From NCBI GenBank assembly GCA_000181795.3, contig CM012955.1, forward strand, positions 2,947,630 to 3,011,629: 64,000 bases of DNA, written 5' to 3'. Of this stretch, positions 1 to 9,832 are shown piece by piece. Origin of the DNA: Trichinella spiralis. Its lineage: Eukaryota > Nematoda > Enoplea > Trichinellida > Trichinellidae. The position numbers and the translations under genes were made by a program. The notes below the pieces were generated by a model. It did not search any database and was not told the DNA's origin. It was given only the letters and a program-made list of their open reading frames with translations. Numbering within the stretch: position 1 is the first letter of the stretch; each line of letters starts with the position of its first letter.

Positions 1-232
1 CAACCCGCCTAGTCTCCAGCCCAGAAAACCACCCCCGCGGCAACACCAGAAGCCGGTTACGAAGTCTACAGCGCATTGATCCGTCCCGAACCAACGGAAC
101 CACATTGCCGCATGACTTCGATTTCGCTTTTGCTCTTTTTGTATTTAATTTTGCTATTAACAATTCAGTTTGTTAACTGTTTTGTATTCATTTGAAGATC
201 CAAATAAAACTCTGTTCTTATCAGCTTAATTT
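1..232 (+). mobile_element. R2-like LINE, 3' tail of copy A
   Basis: This is the 3' end of a LINE whose body lies outside the window. It matches the end of the long copy at about 8,090-8,322: the same last codons, the same 3' UTR, an AATAAA at 203-208, and the same tail (TTATCAGCTTAATTTCTGG). There is no poly(A) run at the end, as is usual for R2-type elements. It runs directly into 5' sequence of the next copy. The exact boundary cannot be fixed because all neighbours are other copies. Confidence 0.8.
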
Positions 233-962
233 CTGGTATGAATCCCAAGCGGATTCGTTACGAAATTTGCATAAGTTTTTGAAAAAATAGGCATTTGGTC
301 GAGTGCTCGCACCACCATTTGTCGCGGGTCGTCCTGATATTGCACTACATTCAGGAACGGCCTATTCCCTTCGGGGAATTGTGTTTTAGGAATTGGAATC
401 GGTTTGGTTACGATCGGTCGAGTGGTTCGTGAGATCGAGTGACAGCCGGGTGGCAGCGACAATGTGTAGTGCAAAGACACCAGCCTTGAAGTCGGGTCGC
501 CGTCGCGGAAAAGAGGTCAACTATGAAGGCCAAATTGTACGGGTAGAAAGACGGCGTGGATCTCGCAGTAGTACGAGCGCAACGGACCTTGGTACGAGGA
601 TGGTTACGCGTGGGCGAAAGAAGCTGATGGAGGCGTCGGTTCGTGAAGCGGGTCACCACGGAGGTGAATCGGCGAGCACTGTGGACGTCGCCGTGGTGGA
701 ATCGAAGAAAATTACGGGTAAAACGGCGCGTCGTACGAGAAGAGCGCCTTCGCTGCGAAACCTTCGCGGCATCACCGGGAGCCGGTAACGAAGCAGAAAG
801 CTAAACAGCCCGTCCCGAAGCAAGCGCCTGGCTACGCCTCATGACTTCGATTTGATTTTGGCTGTTTTTCGTATTTTAAATTTTGTTTCCTTACAATTCA
901 GTTTGTTAATTGTTTTGTATTGTTTGACGATCCAAATAAAATTTCTTTTTTTAACAGCTTAA
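233..962 (+). mobile_element. Internally deleted R2-like LINE copy B (SIDE-like)
   Basis: A short copy of about 730 bp holding the element's 5' region, the first roughly 100 codons of its ORF (probable start at 461, Lys/Arg-rich N-terminus) and then the 3' UTR with AATAAA near 935. The zinc-finger, reverse transcriptase and endonuclease parts are all missing. The N-terminal reading frame is open to the stop near 788. The arrangement resembles the short internally deleted elements (SIDEs) described for R2-type LINEs, which would be moved by the protein of a full copy. A near twin, copy E, sits at 8,323-9,042. Confidence 0.75.
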
Positions 963-3170
963 TTTCTGGTATGAATCCCTAGTGGATTCGTTATGAAATT
1001 TGCATAACTTTTTGAAAAAGTAGGCATTTGGTCGAGTGCTCACACCACCATTTTTCGCGTGTCATCCTGATATTGCACTATATGAAGGAACGGCCTATTC
1101 CCTCCGAGGAATTGTGTTTTACTATTTGAATGTGCAAGTATTGGAATCTGTCAAGTGGTTCGATGGATAGCATGACAGCCGGGTGACTGCGTGGATGTGC
1201 AGTACAAAGATGCCAGCTTTGAAGCAAGGTCGCCGTCGTGGAAAGGAAGTAAGCTGTGTTGTTGTAATGGACAACGCGAATAGAGGGCGTGGATCTCGAA
1301 CAAGTTAGAGCGCAACGGACCTTGGTACGAGGATGGTTACGCGTGGGCGAAACAAGCTTATGGATGTGCCGGGAGTAAAAGTTGTTGCTGAAGTAGGTCA
1401 TAACGATGCAGGGTCGACGAATGCTTTTGTCGTCGTAGTGACGGCTAATGAGAAATAATGTAATATGTCGCAGAAAACGGATGAGGACGACGGAAATGAG
1501 GCGTCTCTTATCTACGTTAAAGTACCTGAGTGTCAGTAGTAATGTACTGTAGATACTGTAGTGACGCAATAGCTGTGCTTTGTTGCTGTTTTTCTACCCA
1601 GTCGTTGGTTTGTCGTTGTTGGAATATTGCTTTTTGTGTATCTGCATTTTCGGTGGAATATTCATTGATTCCTTGCTTTATTATCCATGGTACACTATTA
1701 TTCATGTTGAGTGAACTGTGTGGACACTCGAACTAGTTTCGATTGACGGTTTTCATATCAGAAGTCTGTGCTATACGGTTAAGGTCGGATTGTCGAGCAT
1801 ATTTGACTTTCCCACCTTCAGATACCTACAAAATGATACAGTCCACTTAGTTTGCGAGCGAGTGAACCCGTAGCTTGCTCGTTACAACGACTACAAGGAC
1901 GGGACGTATGATAAGAGCGACGATAGATGATGAAATTGATTATTGTGGCCAAGCTAGTTCGAGTTATGGTACCACCATTATAGTTTCGGTCATGCTAGTC
2001 CGAAAACGTCCCCGTCGTCACCAACTACTACGGCAACTTCGAATAGACCACGTACACCATCCATCTCCAAGCGCGGTGCGAGATCAGAACTTCCGTACAC
2101 GCCGGCTTTTATTACACCATCTACTTCCGGCGGTTCGGGTAAGCAACGTGTTTTGGTGTCGTTGTTGCTTAGGACGGTGGAATTGCACGACCTCGAAGTT
2201 TTCCAAATAACGGAGGAACAAGTCACTGTACGGGCAGTTTTTCCCATTGCCCAGGCGGTGGTCTGCCACTGAGATGCGAGAAACTGTTAACGGCCGTGAG
2301 AGCGTACGGCCAGTTTGCGCGCCTATCGTTGACTGGACATTTTGTCCGTGTTCACAAATACCAAAACCAGCAGTGACAATATCGTTGTCGTAAATGTAAT
2401 ACGGAATACTTGCCGACAGGCGACCGATATCCCCTCCGGGTTTTGAACACTTATGTTCGCAGTTCTGTTAGCCGGTGGAAGATTACCCGGAAAATGGGAG
2501 AGAGCGAAGATTTGCATGGAGTTCAGTGCGATGATTGCGATTACGTTTTCCATGTCGAAAAGAACCGTCGTTATGCATAGCCTCCGGCACGCCAACAAGA
2601 ACATTATGCAAATTACTGGTAAGGCCGTTCAAATCGAGGCCTTGAGCAAACAAGTCGGCTATATAAATGTTGTAGCACGCGACTATAGTCAGTTTCAGTT
2701 TGGTAAGCGGGTTCGGCAATACGTGGCACCAACAGAAAGGCAGTTGTTGGTCGATGATGAAATTCGTGAAGCCGAAGAAGAGGAGGAACCAGCTGAACCA
2801 CGTACCATTCTAGGTGAATCCAGCACCGCAACTGCTATAGAAGCTGTGGGGATCTCTACATGTGGTCCTGTTCGAGCAGACACAGCTGCTAAGCAGATGA
2901 TCTGCCGGATCGGGCAATGGTGTGTCTGTCCGCGGGACTACCATTCGATCCCGGCACTTCAGTGCTGGACAGACACGTTGATGGATTTAATGATTGAACA
3001 AATCGTTCTGCACCGCTATCCGGACGGTGCGGGAGTGGGCGTGATGAGCTGCGCAGCATTGAGCGCCTCCTTGCACCACCAGATATCTGCAGAGTTTGCT
3101 ACCCAGGTCATGTCATCTCATGATGCCAGTTTCGTGCCGTTCCTGCGAGCTTGTGTAATCACTTGCAAAT
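963..3170 (+). mobile_element. Decayed R2-like LINE copy C
   Basis: It starts with the same 5' region as copies B, D and E, but with more differences. From about 1,870 to 2,880 it follows the zinc-finger part of copy D (3,660-4,720), with several small length changes that break the frame; for example the first finger reads CCACTGAGATGCG where copy D has CCCACTGGGATGCG. A longer open stretch runs from 2,453 to 3,172. Its last 290 bases have no clear match in copy D. The reverse transcriptase part is absent. The copy is dead and older-looking than D. Confidence 0.7.
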
Positions 3171-3525
3171 GATTGTTCAGCATTGAAGCAGCGGCGCCGT
3201 CCATATAAAGAGGTCATTGCTGCTTCCCAGGCGATATTGCGTAAATTCAGGGACACTTCACTAGTTGGTATTGCACTGCATTCCGGAACGGCCTATTCCC
3301 TTTTGCGAACTGAGTTTTCGAAATTGGTTATGGAACGGTTTGACGAGGTCGAGTACTTCGTGAGATCGAATTAAGCCGGCTGTCAGCGACAATGTGTGGT
3401 ACAAAGACACCTGCCTTGAAGTCGGGTCGCCGTCGCGGTAAAGAGGTCAACATTGGAAGTCAAATCGAACGAGAAGACGGCGTGGATCTCGCAGTACTAC
3501 GAGCGCAACGGACCTTGGTACGAGG

Positions 3526-4752
3526 ATGGTTACGCGTGGGCGAAAGAAGATGATGGAGGCGTCGGTTCGTGAAGGAGGTCACCACGGAGGTGAATCGGCG
3601 AGCACTGTGGACGTGGACGTGATGAAACCTACGAAGAAAATTACGAGTAGAACTGCGCGTCGTAATAGAAGAGCGCCGAGTGGTGATGGAACAAGAGGAG
3701 AGAGTTGTGGTGCGGAATGTAGCCAAGCCGATTCAGACAGCGGTAACGCTGTTGCGGACCGTAGTGAGGCCACTTCGCCCCGCACTCGCAACACGAAGAA
3801 GTCTGGTCAACTTGTTGTTAAATCTGGTCGTGACAACATTAAAGCCTCCACACCATCACCACCGAAAAGAAGACCGACCACTTCGAGTAGCCCACGCACG
3901 CCATGCCTCTCCAAGCGCGGAGCGAGATCCAAAATTCCGTCCACGCCAGACACACCATCGACTTCTGGCGGTTCAGGTAAGCAACGTGTTTTGGTGTCGC
4001 CGTTGCTTAGGACGGAAAAATTGCCCGACCTCGAAGTTCTCCACAGAACTGAGGAACAGGTGACTGTACGGGCAACTTTCCCAATCGCCCAGGCGGTGGT
4101 CTGCCCACTGGGATGCGAGAAACCGTACACGGCCGTGAGACCAGACGGTCAATTTGCGCGCCAAACACTGACTCGTCATTTCATGCGAGTCCACAACTGC
4201 CACAGCGTCCAGTGGCATTACCGGTGTCGCAACTGTAATACGGATTTCTTGCCGGCAGATCACCGGTATCCCCTCCGAGTTGTGAACACCCACGTTCGCA
4301 GCTGTGTTAGCCGGTGGGAGATAACCCGGAAGTTGGGAGAGAGCGAAGATTTGCATGGAGTTCGTTGCGATCTTTGCGATTACGTAGGCGTGTCGAAAAG
4401 AGCCGTCCGATTGCATCGCCGCCGGCACGCCAACGAGAACGTTATGCAAAATACGAGTACGGCCGCTCAAATCGAGGCCTTGAGCAAACAAGTCGGCGAA
4501 ATACGTGTAGCAGGCGACTATAGTCAGTTTAAGTTTGGTAAACGGGTTCGGCAATACGTGGCACCAACGCAGAGGCGATACGGGTTGGACAACGAAGATG
4601 TTCGTGAAGCCGAAGAAGAGGAGGTGCCTGCCGAATCACGTACCATCCTAGGTGAACCCAGCACCGCAACTGCTATAGAATCTGATGAGATCTCTTCTCG
4701 TGGTTCAGTTCGAGCGGACTCGTCTGTACGACATCGGCGTGAACTTCAGTGA
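3526..4752 (+). CDS. LINE copy D: N-terminal basic and zinc-finger region
   Basis: An open frame of 408 codons in the first part of the LINE polyprotein. A Lys/Arg/Ser/Pro-rich segment (about residues 1-150) is followed by a finger of the form C-P-L-G-C ... H-F-M-R-V-H (about residues 190-222), a C-R-N-C ... H pair and a third finger C-D-L-C-D-Y ... H-R-R-R-H (about 282-300). In R2-type elements such fingers bind the target DNA. The first ATG in this frame is used here, but in copies B and E the ORF begins about 170 bases earlier at a MCSAKTPALKSG start. A small length difference near 3,470 puts that start out of frame in copy D. The frame ends before the RT, so the protein is truncated. Confidence 0.75.
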   Translation: MVTRGRKKMMEASVREGGHHGGESASTVDVDVMKPTKKITSRTARRNRRAPSGDGTRGESCGAECSQADSDSGNAVADRSEATSPRTRNTKKSGQLVVKSGRDNIKASTPSPPKRRPTTSSSPRTPCLSKRGARSKIPSTPDTPSTSGGSGKQRVLVSPLLRTEKLPDLEVLHRTEEQVTVRATFPIAQAVVCPLGCEKPYTAVRPDGQFARQTLTRHFMRVHNCHSVQWHYRCRNCNTDFLPADHRYPLRVVNTHVRSCVSRWEITRKLGESEDLHGVRCDLCDYVGVSKRAVRLHRRRHANENVMQNTSTAAQIEALSKQVGEIRVAGDYSQFKFGKRVRQYVAPTQRRYGLDNEDVREAEEEEVPAESRTILGEPSTATAIESDEISSRGSVRADSSVRHRRELQ

Positions 4753-5138
4753 TCGGGAGTCGGCGGCTTTGTGCACCGACTTCAAGTTTATGACCGATGC
4801 AGTAGCATCTCCCGTCGTACCGGCGACGGATAAACTAAAGAAAATTCCTGACGGCTCAGCGACTCTGTTGACCCAGTTCCAGCAGAAGTTCCTGAGCGCT
4901 TCTGTCAACTGGCTGTCTTATGATGTTGACGTGCAAGCGGTGTATGACGAAATGGTGGAGAGCATGGTGTCCGGACACAATGTACCGAGCTCGTAACACC
5001 AGCCGTTTGCAATAGAAAAGTCCGGGTAAAGGAGGTAAAGGACAGGTTCGCCTACGCAGTGCGGTAACGCGTGACCCGGCATGGCTGAAATCTGCGTCAG
5101 CGGTTCAAAAGGCGTTCAATTCGGCACCGGCCCATACT

Positions 5139-5609
5139 GTGAATGCAATCCTCCGGCGTCCGAATGCCTGTCCTTCCTTTACAGCCACGCAAGTGGCTGA
5201 CCACTACTTTAATCTCAGACCGGCGGTTACCTCGCTTGCACCCGAGGTTATTGACATCTTACCTCCGCCCGCCACTGACCACTCGATGCTTGTTGCGGAG
5301 TTGAGTGAGTCGGAGGTCTGGGAAAAGATGCAGAAAGCACCCAACTCTGCTCCTGGTGCGGACAGGATCACCATTCGTATGGTGCGAGTGGCTGATCCAG
5401 GTGCTTTTCTCACCAGGTTCTACCGTGCTTGTTTATCGAAAAAATGGGCGCCCCTGCAATGGAAGCAATCCGTGTGCAAGCTCCTTTACAAGGACGAGGA
5501 TAAGGAACGCCTCGCCAACTGTCGGCCTATCCCCCTGCAACCCGCCGTAATGTTTGGTAAATGGGTTCGGCAGTACGTGGCACCAACACTAGGGCAGAAG
5601 ACGTTGTAA
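5139..5609 (+). pseudogene. LINE copy D: broken N-terminal part of the reverse transcriptase
   Basis: This frame encodes the region before and into the first RT blocks. It has a stretch of the form NAILRRPNACPSF, then APGADRIT, followed by LLYKDEDKERLANCRPI, which matches the usual KxGD...NWRPI block just upstream of motif A in R2-type RTs. The frame is shifted relative to 4,685-4,996 upstream. At 5,549 it runs into a copy of the post-zinc-finger segment (GKWVRQYVAPT) in place of the expected RT sequence, and soon stops. It looks like a chimera made by recombination between copies, not simple decay. Confidence 0.65.
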
Positions 5610-5864
5610 GACCAATTTATGCCCGAAGAAGAGGATGCGCCAACCGTACCACGTGGCATTCTACGTGAGACCAGCAGTGCAACTGTTATAGAACCTGAGG
5701 AGGTCTCTGCTCCTGTTCCAGCTAGAGCTGTTCCAGCTGCTCAGCAGTTGATCCACCAGATCAGGCAATCGTCTCTTGCTGCACGTACGACCCGCTGAAT
5801 TATGACGTAGACAGCTCGTGTTACCTCCGAGCACAACTTCGTCATGGAAGTTGCTATACAATAG

Positions 5865-8168
5865 GCAGGACGCACTAACGCACAGCTTGCCATCAGTTGG
5901 TTAGACATCTCCAACGCCTTTGGCACAGTGTCGCACCAAGTTTTGTTTTCGTTGTTGGATCGTTATGGGCTGGACCCGACGTTTACCAGTTTTATCAAGA
6001 ATTTGTACAAAGACGCGACAATTGTTGTCAAAGGCGCCAATGGAACCCACGTTACCGCGCGCTGGTCAGTCGGAGTACGCCAAGGTGACCCTTGCAGTGG
6101 TATCTTGTTTTGTCTGTTTGTTGAGCCACTCTTGCGGTCAGTCTTACCTGCTTTACCGCGTGAGGCGGAAACGACTGCGGTTAACGTGTTAGGACAGCCG
6201 ATCACAGCGCTGGCTTACGCTGATGACATCGCGCTGTTCGCCCCATCCATCGGGGTTATGCAGCAACAGCTGTGCAAAATCCAGGGCATGGCCAGCGCCA
6301 TGGGCTTTCGGTTCAACCCGAAAAAGTGCGCGTCCCTGTACTTGAATCGTGCAGTAGTGAATGCCGCAACATTCACGATAAGCGGGGAGGAAATACCTGC
6401 TCTCGTACACGGGGACACTTTTCGCTATCTTGGAGTAGCCGCTGGGCTGGGTAAACCCCAGACTCCTTTCTCATTACTGCGTGAGAACCTCGGAGAAGCG
6501 GAACTTATATTCCGGTCAAAGCTGGCTCCGTGGCAGAAGATGGATGCGTACCGGACTTACGTACTGCCACGTTTGACATTCCAGCTCATGATTGCCAAAT
6601 TTAACAACATCAAGCAATCAGCCGGGCAGTATGACCGCGCAATACTGAGGCTCGTGAAGCGTTGCTTCCAGCTTCCGGTGGAGACGTCCACCGACTTCAT
6701 AAGAGCCCCCAGACAGTGTGGTGGTCTGGGCGTGCCATCATTGCGTGAGTTGTACGCAACCGCAAAGGTTTCGCGGGCACTCAAGATGCTCTGGTCTCCC
6801 TGTCGGGTAGTCTCGAGCCTGGCAGCCAGTCAGCTTCAGCGAGTTGCGTCCGCGTACTTTGCGAAGAGGTTGAGAGATGTTGAGGCGGCTGACCTCTCTA
6901 CCTTCATGAACGCCGCGCGATCTACGCCGCTAGATCGGTCAGGGTATCCGACTTGCTTGTGGATGGACGCACGCAAGCAGATGTCGTACCTGACAAAGGT
7001 AGCCGGCGTTGACTGTTACTTCCTCGTTGGCGAGGCTGGGACCTCTTTCTTCATCCGGAATGGCCTCGGTCAGACGGTCTCAGTTCTAAGCCCCTTGAGG
7101 AAGAACAAAGTTATGAGCGTTTTAGGGGGGGCGATCCAAACTCGCCATCTGGACGCCTGGCTCCAATGCAAGCGTCAGGGTAAGACTGCGAGCTGTGTTG
7201 TACTCGACCGGTCTTCTTCCCGTTTTATTACGACTGGAAGATACACCAGCTTTGCTGCTATGCGCTTTGCGTTGCCCGCTCGCCTGGATTTGTTACCTTG
7301 CCGGGCGAGATCCTCTATGCGTTCGTACCAGAACTGTCGGCGATGTGGTTACGACCGAGAGACCCTGCCGCACATCCTTCAGCACTGTCGGCAGTTCAGC
7401 GCCCCCGCTTACCAAGTCCGGCATGACGCAGTTCAGGGACGCCTGGAAACGGTCATGCGTAGGCGGTTCCCCAACCTCCGCGTAAACCGGGCTCTACCGG
7501 AGATTGGGTCGAACAAGCGGCCTGATCTTGTGGTCGTCGACGAGGAAAAGCGGTTAGTGATTCTGCTAGATGTCGCAATCGTGTTTGAAAACACTGCCGC
7601 TGCCTTCGTCGATGCCCGGACCAGGAAGTGGGCGCACTATGAAAAGGAGATCCTCGCCTACCGGCTACGAGGATACTCCGTGACGTACGACGCCATCGTC
7701 GTCGGTGCTCTGGGGACGTGGGACCCGAAGAACGATGCCATCCTGAAAAGGATCGGTGTCGTCTCCCAAAGGTACCTACGGCTCATGAAGGTTCTCGTGG
7801 TGTCCGAGATGTTGGAACATTCTTCACGGATCTACAGAAAACACCTCGGCCTGCGAGACCTTCTCCCGGACACCGGCACGAAACGGCGACCGGTTGGCAC
7901 GACGGAGACAGACCCACCCGGTGGTGATCTCCGTCAGAAGAAGCGCAACTCCATCAGCGCTACGGCATCAGGTGGGAAATGCCTGGAACGGCGGTTCACG
8001 TCACCCGTCGGGACGCCCTCGCAGCGTGGTGAGCTGCAGTGCCAACCGTGCCCTGGCCCTAGAAGACCCGCCCTCGCTGGAAAAGCGCCTATCCCGCCCA
8101 GACTCCAGCCCAGAAAGCCACCCACGCGGCAACACCAGAAGCCGGTGACGAAGTCTACAGCGCCTTGA
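5865..8168 (+). CDS. LINE copy D: reverse transcriptase and restriction-like endonuclease
   Basis: A single open frame of about 767 codons running from the stop at 5,862 to the stop at 8,166. Seen in order: RT motif A (WLDISNAFGTVSH, FG form as in R2), GVRQGDP at about 6,075, the catalytic YADD at 6,216-6,227, a GGLGVPSL thumb-region motif at about 6,720, a CCHC knuckle (CRRCGYD...HILQHC) at about 7,335-7,390, and the endonuclease with RPDLVV and ILLDVAI at about 7,515-7,580. These carry out target-primed reverse transcription at a nicked site. It is preserved along its whole length while the upstream ORF is shattered. It lacks its own N-terminal zinc fingers and probably has no proper start. 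It ends 120-150 bases before the AATAAA. Confidence 0.85.
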   Translation, partial: AGRTNAQLAISWLDISNAFGTVSHQVLFSLLDRYGLDPTFTSFIKNLYKDATIVVKGANGTHVTARWSVGVRQGDPCSGILFCLFVEPLLRSVLPALPREAETTAVNVLGQPITALAYADDIALFAPSIGVMQQQLCKIQGMASAMGFRFNPKKCASLYLNRAVVNAATFTISGEEIPALVHGDTFRYLGVAAGLGKPQTPFSLLRENLGEAELIFRSKLAPWQKMDAYRTYVLPRLTFQLMIAKFNNIKQSAGQYDRAILRLVKRCFQLPVETSTDFIRAPRQCGGLGVPSLRELYATAKVSRALKMLWSPCRVVSSLAASQLQRVASAYFAKRLRDVEAADLSTFMNAARSTPLDRSGYPTCLWMDARKQMSYLTKVAGVDCYFLVGEAGTSFFIRNGLGQTVSVLSPLRKNKVMSVLGGAIQTRHLDAWLQCKRQGKTASCVVLDRSSSRFITTGRYTSFAAMRFALPARLDLLPCRARSSMRSYQNCRRCGYDRETLPHILQHCRQFSAPAYQVRHDAVQGRLETVMRRRFPNLRVNRALPEIGSNKRPDLVVVDEEKRLVILLDVAIVFENTAAAFVDARTRKWAHYEKEILAYRLRGYSVTYDAIVVGALGTWDPKNDAILKRIGVVSQRYLRLMKVLVVSEMLEHSSRIYRKHLGLRDLLPDTGTKRRPVGTTETDPPGGDLRQKKRNSISATASGGKCLERRFTSPVGTPSQRGELQCQPCPGPRRPALAGKAPIPPRLQPRKPPTRQHQKPVTKSTAP

Positions 8169-8322
8169 TCCGTCCCGAACCAACGGAACCACATTGCTGA
8201 GTGACTTCGATTTTGCTTTTGCTCTTTCTGTATTTAATTTTAATTACTAACAATTCAGTTCTGAAACTGTTTTGTATTCATTTGAAGATCCAAATAAAAA
8301 TCTGTTCTTATCAGCTTAATTT

Positions 8323-9042
8323 CTGGTATGAATCCCAAGTGGATTCGTTACGAAATTTGCATAAGTTTTTGAAAAATTAGGCATTTGGTCGAGTGCTCGC
8401 ACCACCATTTGTCGCGGGTCGTCCTGATATTGCACTACATTCAGGAACGGCCTATTCCCTTCGGGGAATTGTATTTTAGGAATTGGAAGTGGAACGGTTG
8501 CGATCGGTCGAGTGGTTCGTGAGATCGAGTGACAGCCGGGTGGCAGCGGCAATGTGTAGTGCGAAGACACCAGCCTTGAAGTCGGGTCGCCGTCGCGGAA
8601 AGGAGGTCAACTGTGAAGGCCAAATCGAACGGGTAGAAAGACGGCGTGGATCTCGCAATAGTACGAGCGCAACGGACCTTGGTACGAGGATGGTTACGCG
8701 TGGGCGAAAGAAGTTGATGGAGGCGTCGGTTCGTGAAGCGGGTCACCACGATGGAGTAACGACGAGTGCCTAGGTCGTCGACGTGGTGAATAATGGAAAG
8801 AAGCGTATTGCTCCACAGAATACGTTTAAAGATGTGTGGCGCAGGAGAAGAGCTCCGGAACCGAAAGCCGGAACCGAAGTCCAAACCCGAGCCACCCGTC
8901 CCGAATCAACGGTCTGGTTGTGCTGGAAGATATTGTTATGACTTGTGATCTTTTTGTATTTAAATTTGGCTCTTTTTAGGAAATCAGTTTCTACTATTTT
9001 GTACTTTAAAGTTCCAATAAAAATCTGTTTTTATCAGCTTAC
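8323..9042 (+). mobile_element. Internally deleted R2-like LINE copy E (SIDE-like)
   Basis: A second short copy of about 720 bp with the same plan as copy B: 5' region, about 75 codons of the basic N-terminus starting near 8,551 (MCSAKTPALKSG), a jump, then a 3' UTR with AATAAA near 9,017. It directly follows the tail of copy D through the same joint sequence. Its internal junction differs from that of copy B, so the two arose by separate deletions or have since diverged. Confidence 0.75.
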
Positions 9043-9345
9043 TTTCTGGTATGAATATGTTATCGGCTTCGTTAGAAACTTGCATAAGTTTCTACGAAAA
9101 TACACATTTTGTAGCGTGCTTGCACCGTCATTTTCGCGAGTCGTCCTGATATAGCACTACATTCAGGAACGGCCTATTTCCTTCGGGGAACTAGTGATCG
9201 AAGTATTTGGAATAGCACTTGGACGATTACAAGTTGTTCTTGAGATCGATTGCCAGGCGGGTGGCAGCTGCGATTTTCATTGCAGAGACAGCAGCATTGA
9301 AGCAGCGCTTCCGTCCAGTTAAAAAGGTAACTGCCGCTGCCCTAG
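9043..9345 (+). mobile_element. R2-like LINE copy F, 5' fragment
   Basis: About 300 bases of the LINE 5' region after the tail of copy E. It keeps the blocks TCGTCCTGATAT, CATTCAGGAACGGCCTAT and the start of the N-terminal coding region, but it is diverged. It breaks off near 9,345, just before a small hairpin (CCATCGAATGG...CGATGG) and an inverted LINE piece. Confidence 0.7.
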
Positions 9346-9389
9346 TGGCTCCATCGAATGGTATTTCGATGGAGAAAAAAGGACAGCGT

Positions 9390-9812
9390 TAATGTCACTC
9401 AATTCGTTTGAGTACATGCGCATCAGACCTGCGGACTCTTCGACACGGCAACGTAATCGCAAAGATCGCACCGAACTCCATGCAAATTTTCGCTCTCTCC
9501 CAATTTCCGGGTTATCTCCCACCGGCTAAGACAACTGCGAACGTGAGTGTTCACAACGCGGAGGGGATATTGGTGGTCTGTCGGCAAGAATTCCGTATTA
9601 CAATTACGACATCTGTATTGCCACTGGAAGCTGTGGCAACTGTGGCCTCTGACAAAGTGTCGAGTCAATGTTTGGTGCGCAAATTGGTCATCTGGTCTTA
9701 CGGCCGAATACGGTTTCTCGCATCCCAGTGGGCAGACCACCGCCTGGGCAACTGGGAAAGTTGCCCGTACAGTCACCGGTTCTTTGGAGAACTTCGAGGT
9801 CGTGCAGTTCTT
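9390..9812 (-). mobile_element. Inverted R2-like LINE fragment, zinc-finger region
   Basis: The reverse strand matches the zinc-finger region of copy D (about 4,030-4,400). An open frame with CPLGCEKPYSAVRPD, H-F-V-R-G-H and C-D-L-C-D-Y is readable for about 130 codons. It is the only piece of the array in the opposite direction, and it lies between the 5' fragment F and the foldback element. Confidence 0.75.
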
Positions 9813-9832
9813 CATTAGACCTGCATCAGAAT

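Larger units (their letters stand above)
3171..8322 (+). mobile_element. R2-like LINE copy D, longest copy, about 5.1 kb
   Basis: A nearly full-length non-LTR retrotransposon. In order it carries a 5' region, a basic N-terminal stretch, two or more C2H2-type zinc fingers, a reverse transcriptase, a CCHC knuckle, a restriction-like endonuclease and a 3' UTR with AATAAA near 8,293. This order, the FG-type motif A and the lack of a poly(A) tail fit the R2/NeSL group of RLE-type LINEs. No Ulp1 protease was seen, which favours R2 over NeSL. The copy is inactive as it stands: the ORF is split among several frames around 3,500, 4,700-5,140 and 5,550-5,865, and part of the zinc-finger downstream region is repeated inside the RT gene (5,549-5,800). 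Confidence 0.85.

Noticed and set aside
5862-5927. Loss of Asp in RT motif A (AFG instead of AFD) as an inactivating change
   Set aside because: The AFG form is normal for R2-type reverse transcriptases; the catalytic Asp is the earlier one in WLD.
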